A stretch of DNA of 64,000 bases, taken from Lachnoclostridium sp. An138. GTDB lineage: Bacteria; Bacillota; Clostridia; Lachnospirales; Lachnospiraceae. The position numbers were made by a program, and so were the translations under genes. Under the pieces are notes generated by a model. The model was not told the origin of the DNA, made no database searches, and saw only the letters and a program-made list of their open reading frames with translations. This document shows positions 34,050 to 43,500 of this stretch, piece after piece (the first letter of the stretch is position 1; every line of letters starts with the position of its first letter). The stretch covers positions 45,072-109,071 of the forward strand of contig NZ_NFLF01000014.1 of NCBI RefSeq assembly GCF_002160765.1. The letters run 5' to 3'.

Positions 34050-35123
34050 ATGTTTGACAAGCTGGACGATCTGCTTCTGCGCTATGAGGATCTGATGAAC
34101 GAGCTGAACGAGCCTTCCGTGGTGAACGATCAGGAACGGTTCCGCAGGCTGATGAAGGAGCAGAGTGATCTGCAGCCCATTGTGGATGCGTATAAGGAAT
34201 ATAAAAAATGTAAGGAAACGGTGGAAGAAAGCCTTCAGATGCTGGAGGAGGAGAACGACGAGGAGATGCGTGAGATGCTGAAGGAAGAGCTTTCCGGAGC
34301 AAAGGCGCGTATCGAGGAACTGGAGCATACCCTGAAGGTGCTGCTTCTGCCGAAAGACCCCAATGACGATAAGAACGTAATCGTGGAGATCCGGGCAGGA
34401 GCGGGCGGAGACGAGGCTGCGCTCTTTGCCGCAGAAATCTACCGGATGTATGTGCATTATGCGGAAAGCCGCCGCTGGAAGGTAGAAGTGATGGAAGCGG
34501 ATGAGATCGGAATCGGCGGAATGAAGAGCGTGACCTTTATGATCCAGGGACAGGGCGCGTATTCCGTAATGAAATACGAATCCGGGGTACACCGGGTTCA
34601 GCGTGTGCCTGAGACAGAGTCCGGCGGAAGAATCCACACTTCCACGGTTACAGTGGCAGTGATGCCTGAAGCGGAAGAGGTGGATGTGCAGATTGATGAG
34701 AAGGATATCCGAATCGATGTCATGCGTGCTTCCGGAAACGGCGGACAGTGCGTCAACACCACAGACTCCGCCGTCCGTCTGACCCATTATCCTACGGGAA
34801 TCGTGGTATACAGCCAGACGGAGAAATCTCAGCTTCAGAACAAAGCAAAAGCCTTCGCTCTTCTGCGGGCGAAGCTGTACGATATTAAGTGCCAGAAGGC
34901 CCATGACGCTGAGGCGGAGGCCCGAAGGAGCCAGATCGGAACAGGAGACCGTTCCGAGAAGATCCGTACCTATAACTTCCCCCAGGGCCGTGTGACAGAT
35001 CACAGAATCGGTTTAACCCTGTATAAACTGGATAAAATTCTGAATGGAGACATTCAGGAAATTATTGATGCCTGCATAGCTGCTGATCAGGCCGCCAAGC
35101 TTGCGAAGATGAATGAGGAGTAA
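34050..35123 (+). CDS. prfA: Peptide chain release factor 1
   Basis: A 357-residue class I release factor reading UAA and UAG. The catalytic GGQ is in [16 protein letters not shown]; the anticodon-like tripeptide is P-E-T in [14 protein letters not shown], a P-x-T form as expected for RF1. [18 protein letters not shown] is also diagnostic. The ATG at 34050 has GGAGGG upstream; an upstream in-frame ATG region (from 34020) lacks a site. Length matches the family. Confidence 0.97.
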   Translation: MFDKLDDLLLRYEDLMNELNEPSVVNDQERFRRLMKEQSDLQPIVDAYKEYKKCKETVEESLQMLEEENDEEMREMLKEELSGAKARIEELEHTLKVLLLPKDPNDDKNVIVEIRAGAGGDEAALFAAEIYRMYVHYAESRRWKVEVMEADEIGIGGMKSVTFMIQGQGAYSVMKYESGVHRVQRVPETESGGRIHTSTVTVAVMPEAEEVDVQIDEKDIRIDVMRASGNGGQCVNTTDSAVRLTHYPTGIVVYSQTEKSQLQNKAKAFALLRAKLYDIKCQKAHDAEAEARRSQIGTGDRSEKIRTYNFPQGRVTDHRIGLTLYKLDKILNGDIQEIIDACIAADQAAKLAKMNEE

Positions 35124-35153
35124 CCTCGCACAAAAGCGGGTGAAAAGAAGCCT

Positions 35154-36194
35154 ATGAGTGAAAAGACAGGAGCGCGCGGGAAGCCGCGCAGCCAGACCAT
35201 CGACGCCATCAAGGGCGCAGCTATTCTGCTGGTCATGGCAGGACATGTTCTGGTCTGGAACCACATGGAAGATCCGTATGTATATGATGTGATTAAAGTA
35301 GTGCAGATGCCGCTGTTCATTATGGTCAGCGGCTATTTGTGCGGAATCGGGAGACATGTGGAGAGTCTCCGGGATTATGGGAACATTCTGAAGAAAAGAG
35401 CCCTGGCCTATCTGACGCCTTTTTTCTTCTGGCTCATTCTGCTGCATCCGCGGCACCCTCTTTCCAGCGTCCGGGATACGCTGTTTGACCTGGATAACGG
35501 GCTCTGGTTTCTGATGACCCTCTTTATCCTGACAGTCATGATTTACACGGCGCAGCTGGCGGAAGGGACGGTCTCAAAATGGAAGGACGGGGCGTACAGA
35601 AAACACGCAAAGGCGGCCTTCTGGCTGGTGTATCTGGCCCTTGCGGCCTTTGTGGTTCTGGAGACCCTGCTTGGATGGGAATTTTTAAGCCCCGGCCTGA
35701 CAAGGCTGTATCTGCCTTTTTACCTGGCAGGCTATCTGGCGGGAGAATACAGGGAATGGATTCGGCGGATACCGGAGAGCATGAAAAAACTGGTGTGCGC
35801 GGCTTCCCTGCTGGCGCTGATTCTAATGGCGGCCGTCTGGGATCTGCAGGATGTAAGCACTCTCTTTCTGCTGGGACGCCAGATTCTGGCCTCCTTCACT
35901 GGCTGCCTGGCGGCCGGCCTTCTGATTCGGTTCCTGAAGGAGGGGCGGTTCAAGAGGTTTCTGGCTTTCCTGGGCGGATATACGCTGGAGATCTATGTGC
36001 TGCATTTCCATTTTGCCACCGTGCTGAATCAGGGCAGGACTTATTATCTTTACACCTGGGAGGGGCTGGGATTTGCCTTTGCCTCCTTTGCGGTGATGAG
36101 TCTTATTACGGCGGCGATCATTGTGGTTACCAAGAAATTCTGGCTGCTTGATTTTCTCCTTTACGGAAAACTGAGAAAAAAAGCGGACAGATAA
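35154..36194 (+). CDS. Acyltransferase-3 family membrane protein
   Basis: A 346-residue polytopic O-acyltransferase (PF01757). DAIKGAAILLVMAGHVLVW holds the family Lys and His signature, MPLFIMVSGYLCG the next block and GGYTLEIYVLHFHFATVL the C-terminal one. About ten helices. It is 30 bases after prfA and is the first gene of the second O-acylation group (with an MBOAT and an SGNH-like protein downstream), so co-transcription with the translation island is possible. Substrate unknown. Confidence 0.9.
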   Translation: MSEKTGARGKPRSQTIDAIKGAAILLVMAGHVLVWNHMEDPYVYDVIKVVQMPLFIMVSGYLCGIGRHVESLRDYGNILKKRALAYLTPFFFWLILLHPRHPLSSVRDTLFDLDNGLWFLMTLFILTVMIYTAQLAEGTVSKWKDGAYRKHAKAAFWLVYLALAAFVVLETLLGWEFLSPGLTRLYLPFYLAGYLAGEYREWIRRIPESMKKLVCAASLLALILMAAVWDLQDVSTLFLLGRQILASFTGCLAAGLLIRFLKEGRFKRFLAFLGGYTLEIYVLHFHFATVLNQGRTYYLYTWEGLGFAFASFAVMSLITAAIIVVTKKFWLLDFLLYGKLRKKADR

Positions 36195-36206
36195 GCGGAG
36201 AAAATT

Positions 36207-37568
36207 ATGGGATTTACTTCACTGGCCTTTCTGGCCTTCTTTCCAATCTTATGGCTGATATATCTGGCGCTGCCGGGCAGAGCCCGGGCAGCCTGGCTTC
36301 TTGCGGCCAGCTACGTGTTCTGCTTAAGCTTTGGAATTGAATATCTGCTGGTGCTTCTGGGTTCTACGCTTGTGACCTGGCTGGGAGCGCTGGGTCTGGA
36401 GAAGCGCAGAAACATTTCGGAAGCGCAGGGGCGGCTTCTGTTTGGAGCAGTGATTGTCTTTCATGTGGCTGCCTTAAGCTTTTTCAAATACAACCGTCTG
36501 GGGCTGCTGCTTCCTGTGGGAATTTCCTTTTACACTTTTCAGGCCATCGGTTATCTGGCGGACGTATGGAAGGGCAGGGCGGAAGCAGAGAAAAATCTGC
36601 TGAGGTTTGCTCTGTTTCAAGCTTTCTTCCCCAAGCTGGTGCAGGGACCTATCGAGCGGAGCGGTAATCTGCTGGCTCAGATTCGGGAGCTTCCGGGGAA
36701 AAATGTGCGTGATATCCAGCGTATCCGGAACGGCGGCCTCCTGATTCTCTGGGGACTCTGCGAGAAGCTTCTGATCGCGGACCGGATCGCGGTTCCGGTG
36801 AATGCGGTCTACAGTCAGTTCGGCGCCTTCGGCGGCGTGGAGATTGTTCTGACTACGGTATTGTATGCGTTTCAGATCTACTGCGATTTCGCGGGATATA
36901 CGGACATTGCCAGAGGAACGGCCCAGATCCTGGGCTTCGATCTGCTGGCCAATTTCCAGCGCCCGTATCTGGCGGATTCTGTGCAGGATTTCTGGCGCCG
37001 GTGGCATCAGTCCTTAAGCTCCTGGCTGCGGGATTACCTCTATATCCCGCTGGGAGGAAGCAGAAAAGGGAAACTGCGCCGGGCTGTCAATATTATGATT
37101 ACGTTTCTGGTAAGTGGGATCTGGCATGGGACGGGAACACACTTCCTTGTCTGGGGCGGTCTGCACGGCGTGGGCCAGATCATTGATATCAAGAACTGGA
37201 AGCTTCCCCGCCCGGTGAAGCAGGTTCTGGTATTTCTGTTTGTAGATCTGACCTGGATGGTGTTCCGGGTGAATTCCCTTGGAGATCTGCGGGGCATGCT
37301 TCAGATTCTTGTGACGGATTTCCGGCTCCGGGATTTCGCGGGGATGCAGCTGACAGGCTTTGAGTGGATTCTGATTCTTCTGGGAATTCTGGCGGTGATG
37401 ATAAAGGATATCGCAAACGAGAAAGGAATCGGATTCCGCCAGTGGATTCTGGGACGGAACGCAGTTCTGCGCTGCCTGATTTATACGGGGCTTATTGCTG
37501 CTGTGGTGATTCTGGGTGTCTATGGCGCCGCCTATGATACGAGCCAGTTTCTGTATACACAGTTCTGA
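36207..37568 (+). CDS. MBOAT-family O-acyltransferase (AlgI/DltB-like)
   Basis: A 453-residue polytopic acyltransferase, second of its kind in the window. LPVGISFYTFQAIGYLADVW, PKLVQGPIERSG, DFWRRWHQSLSSWLRDYLYIPLGG and VSGIWHGTGTHFLVWGGLHG (catalytic His) are all present. The gene lies 12 bases after the acyltransferase-3 gene and precedes an SGNH-like partner. It differs well from the first MBOAT outside the motifs, so the two probably serve different sugars or polymers. Confidence 0.92.
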   Translation: MGFTSLAFLAFFPILWLIYLALPGRARAAWLLAASYVFCLSFGIEYLLVLLGSTLVTWLGALGLEKRRNISEAQGRLLFGAVIVFHVAALSFFKYNRLGLLLPVGISFYTFQAIGYLADVWKGRAEAEKNLLRFALFQAFFPKLVQGPIERSGNLLAQIRELPGKNVRDIQRIRNGGLLILWGLCEKLLIADRIAVPVNAVYSQFGAFGGVEIVLTTVLYAFQIYCDFAGYTDIARGTAQILGFDLLANFQRPYLADSVQDFWRRWHQSLSSWLRDYLYIPLGGSRKGKLRRAVNIMITFLVSGIWHGTGTHFLVWGGLHGVGQIIDIKNWKLPRPVKQVLVFLFVDLTWMVFRVNSLGDLRGMLQILVTDFRLRDFAGMQLTGFEWILILLGILAVMIKDIANEKGIGFRQWILGRNAVLRCLIYTGLIAAVVILGVYGAAYDTSQFLYTQF

Positions 37569-37650
37569 TGGAAAAAGCAGTAAACCATGATGGAAAACGG
37601 AAATAGCAAAGGAACAGAGAACAGACATTCCGGGAAAGGAGAGGGGTGCC

Positions 37651-38760
37651 TTGAAAGAAAAAAGCGGGAAAAGCAGGAGAAGCAGAAAAAGCAGGCTTGC
37701 CGGTTTTCTGATTATGGGAGCGGCAGTCCTGGCGCTTACGGCTCTGCTTATGAAAGCCTGCAATTATCTGCTGGTGGACGACACTTCCAGCTATACGCGG
37801 CTTACGATGCATGAGCTGTATGAGACAGCGGACAGTGGAGAGAATATAGATACCCTGTTTCTTGGGAGCTCTCACTGCTTCCGGGCCTATGATCCGCAGC
37901 TTTTTACAGAGCTTACGGGGAAAAACTCCTTTAATCTCGGTTCTTCTTCCCAGAACTATGATACTTCCTATTATCTCCTGCGGGAGGCTGCCCGGTACAA
38001 TGACCTGAAGACGGTGTATCTGGACATGCACTACAAGTTTCTGTTTATAGAGAAACAGGACCGGGATCTGGTGCAGGCAAATATCATCTCGGATTATATG
38101 CGCTTTTCTTTGAATAAACTGCAATTTCTGCTGACCACCTCAGAGACGGACGAGTACACCAACCGTTTTCTGCCCTTCCGCCGGAACTGGCAGCAGCTGG
38201 GCGACCTGTCCTATATCCGGAGCGTCTGGGAGAAAAAACAGGCAGAAAGCTACCGGAATTATGAGCCGGTGGCGCTGGAGGATGAATACTACGCGGGCCG
38301 GGGCTTTGTCTGGTCGGACGCGGAGCTGAATGCGGATGAGATTACCTGGTGGGATAATTTTACGGATGTGCCGGAGGATATGGCAAATGACAGCGGCGTA
38401 ACCTATACGCTGGACTATATTGAGAGAATCGTGGAGTTCTGCCGGGAGGAAGGAATCCGTCTCGTCTTCGTGACAGCGCCCAGCTTTGACAGATATCTGG
38501 AGGAGATTGGTCCCTATGATCTGGCACACCAGTATATTCAGGAGCTGGCAGACAGCTACGGGATTCCATATCTGGATTTCAACCTCTGCCGGGATGAATA
38601 TCTGAATCTCGGACAGGAGAGCTACATTGATGTGGATCATCTGAACGGAAAAGGGGCCGCAGCGCTTACGACGCTCCTGTCGGAACTGGATGGTTCTCTT
38701 GCGGAAGAGGGCCAGGAGCTGATTGACGAATATTTCAGCGCATGTTATGATAAAGAATAA
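37651..38760 (+). CDS. SGNH-like extracytoplasmic partner of the second MBOAT
   Basis: A 369-residue protein with a very basic N terminus, one transmembrane helix (about 17-38) and an extracytoplasmic SGNH-like domain. Block I is FLGSSHCFRAYD (Gly-Ser-Ser at 72-74), and the block V Asp/His pair lies in IDVDHLNGKGA near residue 327-332. TTG start with AAAGGAG about nine bases upstream. Together with the MBOAT it forms a DltB/DltD-like pair. It is longer than the SGNH partner near 23000 and not closely similar to it. Confidence 0.8.
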   Translation: MKEKSGKSRRSRKSRLAGFLIMGAAVLALTALLMKACNYLLVDDTSSYTRLTMHELYETADSGENIDTLFLGSSHCFRAYDPQLFTELTGKNSFNLGSSSQNYDTSYYLLREAARYNDLKTVYLDMHYKFLFIEKQDRDLVQANIISDYMRFSLNKLQFLLTTSETDEYTNRFLPFRRNWQQLGDLSYIRSVWEKKQAESYRNYEPVALEDEYYAGRGFVWSDAELNADEITWWDNFTDVPEDMANDSGVTYTLDYIERIVEFCREEGIRLVFVTAPSFDRYLEEIGPYDLAHQYIQELADSYGIPYLDFNLCRDEYLNLGQESYIDVDHLNGKGAAALTTLLSELDGSLAEEGQELIDEYFSACYDKE

Positions 38761-38824
38761 TGGCCGGATTCCTGAAATTGGAACAGAAAAGGGAATCAGC
38801 GGCGCAGGAAGTGAGGATTTCACG

Positions 38825-39916
38825 ATGAAGATTATGGCAAACCGGATGGACCGCGGTTTTTTCCGGTATCAGCAGGAGTTTGAGTCAAAAGCTCTTGAGG
38901 TGCTTCGTTCCGGCTGGTATGTGCTGGGGAATGAAGTCAAGAGCTTTGAAGAGGAATTTGCGGCTTATACAGGAGGTAATTACTGCGTGGGTCTTGCCAG
39001 CGGGCTGGACGCTCTCTGGATCGCTTTCCGGCTTCTGGGAATCGGAAAAGGGGACGAGGTTATCGTCCAGGGCAATACTTATATTGCCAGCGTAATGGGC
39101 ATTACGATCAACGGCGCCACACCGGTCTTTGTGGAACCGAACGAATACTATAATATTGACGTGTCTAAGATTGAGGAAAAGATTACGGAGCGCACAAAGG
39201 CGGTTCTGGTGGTACATCTCTACGGACAGGCTTCCAATATGGCCGCTGTAAAGGCGCTGACAGATAAATACCATCTGAAGCTGGTGGAGGACTGCGCTCA
39301 GTCTCATGGCGCCTGCTTTGACGGACAGATGACAGGCACCTTCGGAGATGTGGGCTGCTTTTCTTTCTATCCGTCGAAAAATATCGGAGCCTTCGGAGAC
39401 GGGGGCGGCGTAGTTGTCAGGGACGCGGGGCTGGCGGAGGATTTCCGCGTGTTCCGGAATTATGGAAGCGAGAAACGGTATTATAATAAGGTAGTAGGCG
39501 CCAATTCCAGACTGGATGAGCTGCAGGCAGGTCTTCTCCGCGTCCGTCTGCGCCATGTACAGGAGTGTGAGGAAGAGCGCTGCCGGATAGCGGACAGGTA
39601 TCTGAAGGAGATTCAGAACCCGAAGCTTCTGCTGCCGGGCATTCAGGAAGGAGCCACGGCCGTGTGGCATCAGTTTGTAGTGCGCTGTGAGCAGAGAGAT
39701 GAGCTGAAGGAATATCTGGAGAAAAAAGAGATAGGAACGATCATCCACTATCCGATTCCGCCGCATCTGTCGGAGGCTTATCAGTATCTGGGCTACAGGG
39801 AAGGGGCTTTTCCGATCACGGAAAGGTACGCCCGTGAGGTTCTCTCCCTGCCCATGTATAACGGCATGACAGAGGAAGAGCAGACTTATGTAATAGATGC
39901 GCTGAATGCGTTTTAA
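38825..39916 (+). CDS. Sugar aminotransferase, DegT/DnrJ/EryC1/StrS family (FdtB-like)
   Basis: A 363-residue PLP enzyme that aminates a nucleotide-linked keto sugar. LASGLDALWIAFRLLGI, GDEVIVQGNTYIAS, LVEDCAQSHGA and SFYPSKNIGAFGDGG (Schiff-base Lys near residue 185) are family signatures. The ATG at 38825 has GTGAGG eight bases upstream; a longer frame from 38723 overlaps the SGNH gene and adds nothing conserved. The next gene is a FdtA-like ketoisomerase, so the likely product is a dTDP-3-amino-3,6-dideoxyhexose (Fuc3N or Qui3N type). No N-acetyltransferase for it is seen nearby. Confidence 0.88.
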   Translation: MKIMANRMDRGFFRYQQEFESKALEVLRSGWYVLGNEVKSFEEEFAAYTGGNYCVGLASGLDALWIAFRLLGIGKGDEVIVQGNTYIASVMGITINGATPVFVEPNEYYNIDVSKIEEKITERTKAVLVVHLYGQASNMAAVKALTDKYHLKLVEDCAQSHGACFDGQMTGTFGDVGCFSFYPSKNIGAFGDGGGVVVRDAGLAEDFRVFRNYGSEKRYYNKVVGANSRLDELQAGLLRVRLRHVQECEEERCRIADRYLKEIQNPKLLLPGIQEGATAVWHQFVVRCEQRDELKEYLEKKEIGTIIHYPIPPHLSEAYQYLGYREGAFPITERYAREVLSLPMYNGMTEEEQTYVIDALNAF

Positions 39917-39990
39917 AATTAATTCTGGCCGCCGGTTTCCCGGGAAATAGGGGAAAGCCGGAGGACAATACAGATACAGGGAGAGACAGT

Positions 39991-40413
39991 ATGAGTATCA
40001 AAGATCAGTATAAAATCCTGGAGTTTGGCGATCTGGGAGATGAACGGGGCAAGCTGGTAGTGGTGGAAGGAGCCATGGACATACCCTTTGAAATCAAGAG
40101 AGTGTTCTATATCTATGGTTCCGACAGCAGCATCATCCGCGGGCAGCATGCCAACCGCAATTCGGAATTTGTCCTTATCAATGTGAGCGGTTCCAGCAAG
40201 GTCCGCGTGGATAACGGCTTTGAAGAGGAGATTATCGAGCTGAACAGGCCGAGAATGGGACTTTATATTCCTACCATGGTATGGAAGGACATGTATGATT
40301 TCAGCGCGGACTCGGTACTGCTGGTACTGACCAATACGCATTATGACGGAGGCGAGTATATCCGCGATTATGACGAATATCTGAAGGAAGTAGGAGGAAG
40401 CCGCAGGCGATGA
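39991..40413 (+). CDS. dTDP-4-keto-6-deoxyglucose 3,4-ketoisomerase-like cupin (FdtA/QdtA/WxcM family)
   Basis: A 140-residue cupin (PF05523) that shifts the keto group from C4 to C3 before amination. ILEFGDLGDERGKLVVVEG and FEIKRVFYIYG are typical, and the metal-free active site corresponds to RGQHANRNSEF. In known members this reads H-A-H; here the second His is Asn. IELNRPRMGLYIPTMVWKDMYDF closes the fold. It follows the aminotransferase by 74 bases and overlaps the next GT2 by four. The substituted His leaves open altered product stereochemistry or reduced activity. Confidence 0.85.
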   Translation: MSIKDQYKILEFGDLGDERGKLVVVEGAMDIPFEIKRVFYIYGSDSSIIRGQHANRNSEFVLINVSGSSKVRVDNGFEEEIIELNRPRMGLYIPTMVWKDMYDFSADSVLLVLTNTHYDGGEYIRDYDEYLKEVGGSRRR

Positions 40414-41354
40414 GCAAGCTTTCAATTATTGTTCCCGTATACTGGAACTCAGACACTCTGATGCTGCTTTACCAGGATATGAAAGAGAAGATTCTTCATA
40501 AGCTGGAGGCGTATGAAATTGTATTTGTAGACGACGGTTCAGGAGATAATTCCTGGGAGATTATGAACCAGATCCGGGATATAGATGAAAATGTCCGGCT
40601 GGTAAAGCTGTCCCGGAATTTCGGGGAACATGCCGCGATCCTGGCGGGACTTTCCGTATGTACGGGAGACTGCGCAGTGACAAAGCAGGCGGATCTCCAG
40701 GAGGATTCCGAGCTGATTCTGCAGCTTTATGATAAATGGAAGGAAGGCAACAAGGTTGTGCTGGCAGTCCGGGCAGACCGGGATGAAGGGGCGGTGCAGA
40801 AATTCTTTGCCAACCTTTACTATACGATGATGCGCAAGCTGGTCATCAAGGACATGCCAAAGGGAGGCTTCGACTGTTATCTGCTGGACCGGCAGGTGAT
40901 CGAAGTGCTTCTGATGCTGGATGAAAAGAATTCCGCTCTGACGCTCCAGGTGCTCTGGGTGGGCTTCAAGAGCGACAAGGTGTATTTCCACCGGAAGGCC
41001 CGGGAAATCGGAAAATCCCGCTGGACCCTTTCCAAGAAGATAAAACTGGTTGTGGATTCCATGATGAGTTTTTCCTACTTTCCGGTGCGGTTCATGTCCT
41101 TTCTGGGTTCGGCCTATGCGGTGGTGGCAGTGATCATGGCGGTCGTTCTGGTGGCCCAGAGGGTTTCGGGCGTAGAGGACATGCCGGGCTGGACATCCCT
41201 GATGGTCGTCATGCTCTTTTCCTTCGGCGTGATTATGGTAATGCTGGGACTGCTGGGCGAATACATCTGGAGAGCGCTGGATGCTTCCAGAAACAGGCCT
41301 CCGTTCCTGATTGATGAGACAAAGGGATTTGACGAGAAGAAGAAAGCACAGTAA
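40410..41354 (+). CDS. Membrane-anchored GT2 (polyprenyl-phosphate glycosyltransferase)
   Basis: A 314-residue enzyme with an N-terminal GT-A domain (LSIIVPVYWNSDTL, FVDDGSGDNSW, TKQADLQEDSE in the DXD place) and two C-terminal transmembrane helices (about 230-290), the GtrB/ArnC layout. Its ATG overlaps the ketoisomerase stop by four bases, which suggests it may load the 3-amino sugar made by the preceding two enzymes onto undecaprenyl phosphate. The D-x-D position reads A-D-L-Q-E-D, slightly off consensus. Confidence 0.88.
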   Translation: MSKLSIIVPVYWNSDTLMLLYQDMKEKILHKLEAYEIVFVDDGSGDNSWEIMNQIRDIDENVRLVKLSRNFGEHAAILAGLSVCTGDCAVTKQADLQEDSELILQLYDKWKEGNKVVLAVRADRDEGAVQKFFANLYYTMMRKLVIKDMPKGGFDCYLLDRQVIEVLLMLDEKNSALTLQVLWVGFKSDKVYFHRKAREIGKSRWTLSKKIKLVVDSMMSFSYFPVRFMSFLGSAYAVVAVIMAVVLVAQRVSGVEDMPGWTSLMVVMLFSFGVIMVMLGLLGEYIWRALDASRNRPPFLIDETKGFDEKKKAQ

Positions 41355-41373
41355 AGAGTAATAGGAGCTGCGT

Positions 41374-42330
41374 ATGGACAGGATCTCAGTGATCGTTCCC
41401 TGCTATAACGAGCAGGAAGCAATTCCGATCTTTTATAATGAAATCTCAAAGACGGCGGACAGCTTACGTCAGAAGGCGGAGATTCAGATTCTCTTCGTCA
41501 ATGACGGTTCCAAAGATGCCAGTCTGGCGGAAATGAAAAAGCTGGCAGAGCAGGATTCGAGAGTAAAATATGTGAGCTTTTCCCGGAATTTCGGAAAGGA
41601 AGCAGCCATGTATGCCGGTCTTTCCTATGCGGATGGGGATTATGTGGCTATTATGGATGTGGATCTTCAGGACCCGCCTTCCCTGCTGCCCGAGATGTAC
41701 CGGATCATTACAGAAGAGCCCTATGACAGTGTGGCGACGCGGAGGGTGACCCGTAAAGGAGAGCCCCCGATCCGCTCCTTTTTTGCCAGGCGCTTTTATG
41801 CTATGATGCACCGGCTTTCCAAGACGGATATCGTGGATGGAGCCAGAGATTACCGCCTGATGACCCGGCAGTTTGTGAACGAGCTTCTGCGTCTGGGAGA
41901 GTACAACCGGTTCTCCAAGGGGCTTTTCGGGTGGGTAGGCTTTGAGACGAAATGGCTGGAGTATGAGAACGTGGAGCGCAGCGCGGGAGAGACCAAATGG
42001 TCCTTCTGGAAGCTGCTGTTATACAGTGTGGAAGGAATCGTGGGATTTACTACAGCCCCCCTGGCTATGGCGGCTTTTTTGGGAATCTTTTTCTGCCTTG
42101 TGGCCTTCCTGGCGCTCTGCTTTATCATTGTACGGACGCTGATGTTCGGAGATCCGGTGTCAGGCTGGCCTTCTATGACCTGTATTATCATATTTATCGG
42201 AGGGATTCAGCTGTTTTGTATCGGAATTCTGGGCGAGTATCTGGCGAAAACCTACATGGAGACCAAGCACCGTCCCATTTTTATCTGCAAGGAGACAAAT
42301 GTGGAACAGGCCGGGGAGGAGAAGAAATGA
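41374..42330 (+). CDS. Membrane-anchored GT2 (GtrB/ArnC-like)
   Basis: A 318-residue paralogue of the previous gene: ISVIVPCYNEQEAI, FVNDGSKDAS, IMDVDLQDPPSLLPEM (DXD), then DYRLMTRQFVNELLRL and two C-terminal helices (about 225-295). This is the classic bactoprenol-glucosyltransferase architecture. AGGAG sits before the ATG. The stop overlaps the following SGNH gene by four bases. It probably provides a second polyprenyl-phosphate sugar to the GT-C enzymes downstream. Confidence 0.9.
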   Translation: MDRISVIVPCYNEQEAIPIFYNEISKTADSLRQKAEIQILFVNDGSKDASLAEMKKLAEQDSRVKYVSFSRNFGKEAAMYAGLSYADGDYVAIMDVDLQDPPSLLPEMYRIITEEPYDSVATRRVTRKGEPPIRSFFARRFYAMMHRLSKTDIVDGARDYRLMTRQFVNELLRLGEYNRFSKGLFGWVGFETKWLEYENVERSAGETKWSFWKLLLYSVEGIVGFTTAPLAMAAFLGIFFCLVAFLALCFIIVRTLMFGDPVSGWPSMTCIIIFIGGIQLFCIGILGEYLAKTYMETKHRPIFICKETNVEQAGEEKK

Positions 42331-43421
42331 TAAAAAAATACAGAAAGCTTCTTCTGGCTGTGGTGGTTCTTCTTTTCGCGGGACTGCTCGGGTGGAATAT
42401 CTATCTGCAGCGAGAGCTGTACAAATATAAACCTCAGGTGGAGGCCTATCTGCCGGAGGACATCTATGTGGCGGTAGGCAGCACCATAGAGCTGTACAAC
42501 GATCAGGTGGTCTGGTCTGGTCTCCGGGATGGTTATTCCTGCAACTGGGACTGCCAGATAGGAGAGAATCTGGAAGACCGTTTTTCGGTCACGGGAAAGG
42601 AAGAACAGGTGGGAGATTACCCGCTGACGCTTACGGTCTACGACTACAATGTCAATGAGACGATAACGCTTTCCAGCACGCTCCATGTGGTGGAGCAGCT
42701 GGAAGGCGAGTATTCCATTATGAATATGGGGGACAGTCTGTCCGACGGAAAAGAGTGGTACCGCACCATCTACCATCTGTCCGGCGATCAGATTACCTTT
42801 ACAGGAACAAGGGGCTGGACCCGTTACAGCCACGAGGGAAGAAGCGGTTTTTCGGCGAAAGATTATCTGGAGCCGACGGAGTTTTTTTCTGATGGTGTAA
42901 GCGAGGGGATTCAGCCTTTTTATGATCCGGTTCAGGAAATGTTCGACTGGAATTACTATAAGCTGTATACCGGAAAAGACCCGGATGTGATCCAGATTTT
43001 TCTGGGTACAAACGGTCTCAGCGACGATCCTTCCGGCACGGTGGACGCCATCGCGCAGATGGTGGACAATATCCGCCGTCATGACAAAGACATCCCCATA
43101 TACATTGTGAATACGATCTACTGGGGAGATCAGGAGAAAATCGGAACCATGGTGCGCCAGGACGGCACAGCCTTCCTTCAGGGAGAGTTCAAGAACCGTT
43201 CTGACAAGCGGATCATGGATCTGATGCAGGCCATGGCGAAGAAGTTCGAAGGAAAAAGAAATGTGGAGCTGATTCCCCTGGCCCTGATGCACAACAGCGC
43301 GGAGAATTTTGAGGACGGCGACGCTCTGCACCCGGGCGCGGCGGGTTACGACCAGTTTGCGGCTGTGATGTACAGCGTATACTGCGGCACGCTGCCCTCC
43401 ATGATGGAAAATGGCGGCTGA
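42327..43421 (+). CDS. Secreted or anchored SGNH/GDSL hydrolase with a beta-rich N-terminal domain
   Basis: A 364-residue protein with a basic N terminus and one transmembrane anchor (about 7-22), a domain of roughly 110 residues rich in beta-strand pattern, and then a true SGNH esterase: NMGDSLSDGKEW (nucleophile Ser), FLGTNGLSDD (block III Gly/Asn region) and the block V Asp/His in DALHPGAAG. Unlike the two DltD-like proteins it has canonical GDS and GTN blocks, so hydrolase or transacylase activity is likely, for example trimming O-acetyl groups. ATGA overlap with the GT2; a longer frame starting at 41997 is a shadow of that gene. Confidence 0.85.
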   Translation: MIKKYRKLLLAVVVLLFAGLLGWNIYLQRELYKYKPQVEAYLPEDIYVAVGSTIELYNDQVVWSGLRDGYSCNWDCQIGENLEDRFSVTGKEEQVGDYPLTLTVYDYNVNETITLSSTLHVVEQLEGEYSIMNMGDSLSDGKEWYRTIYHLSGDQITFTGTRGWTRYSHEGRSGFSAKDYLEPTEFFSDGVSEGIQPFYDPVQEMFDWNYYKLYTGKDPDVIQIFLGTNGLSDDPSGTVDAIAQMVDNIRRHDKDIPIYIVNTIYWGDQEKIGTMVRQDGTAFLQGEFKNRSDKRIMDLMQAMAKKFEGKRNVELIPLALMHNSAENFEDGDALHPGAAGYDQFAAVMYSVYCGTLPSMMENGG

Positions 43422-43500
43422 TTCCGGTCAGAAGCGGCGGGAAAAGAAACGTGTTCCCATAAGCTCATCTGCGGAGACAAACACCGGGAGGAAAAACAAG

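Noticed and set aside
41997..42326. Upstream extension of the SGNH hydrolase over the preceding glycosyltransferase
   Set aside because: The extension is out of frame with a conserved GT2 and the ATG at 42327 gives a normal signal anchor and ATGA coupling.
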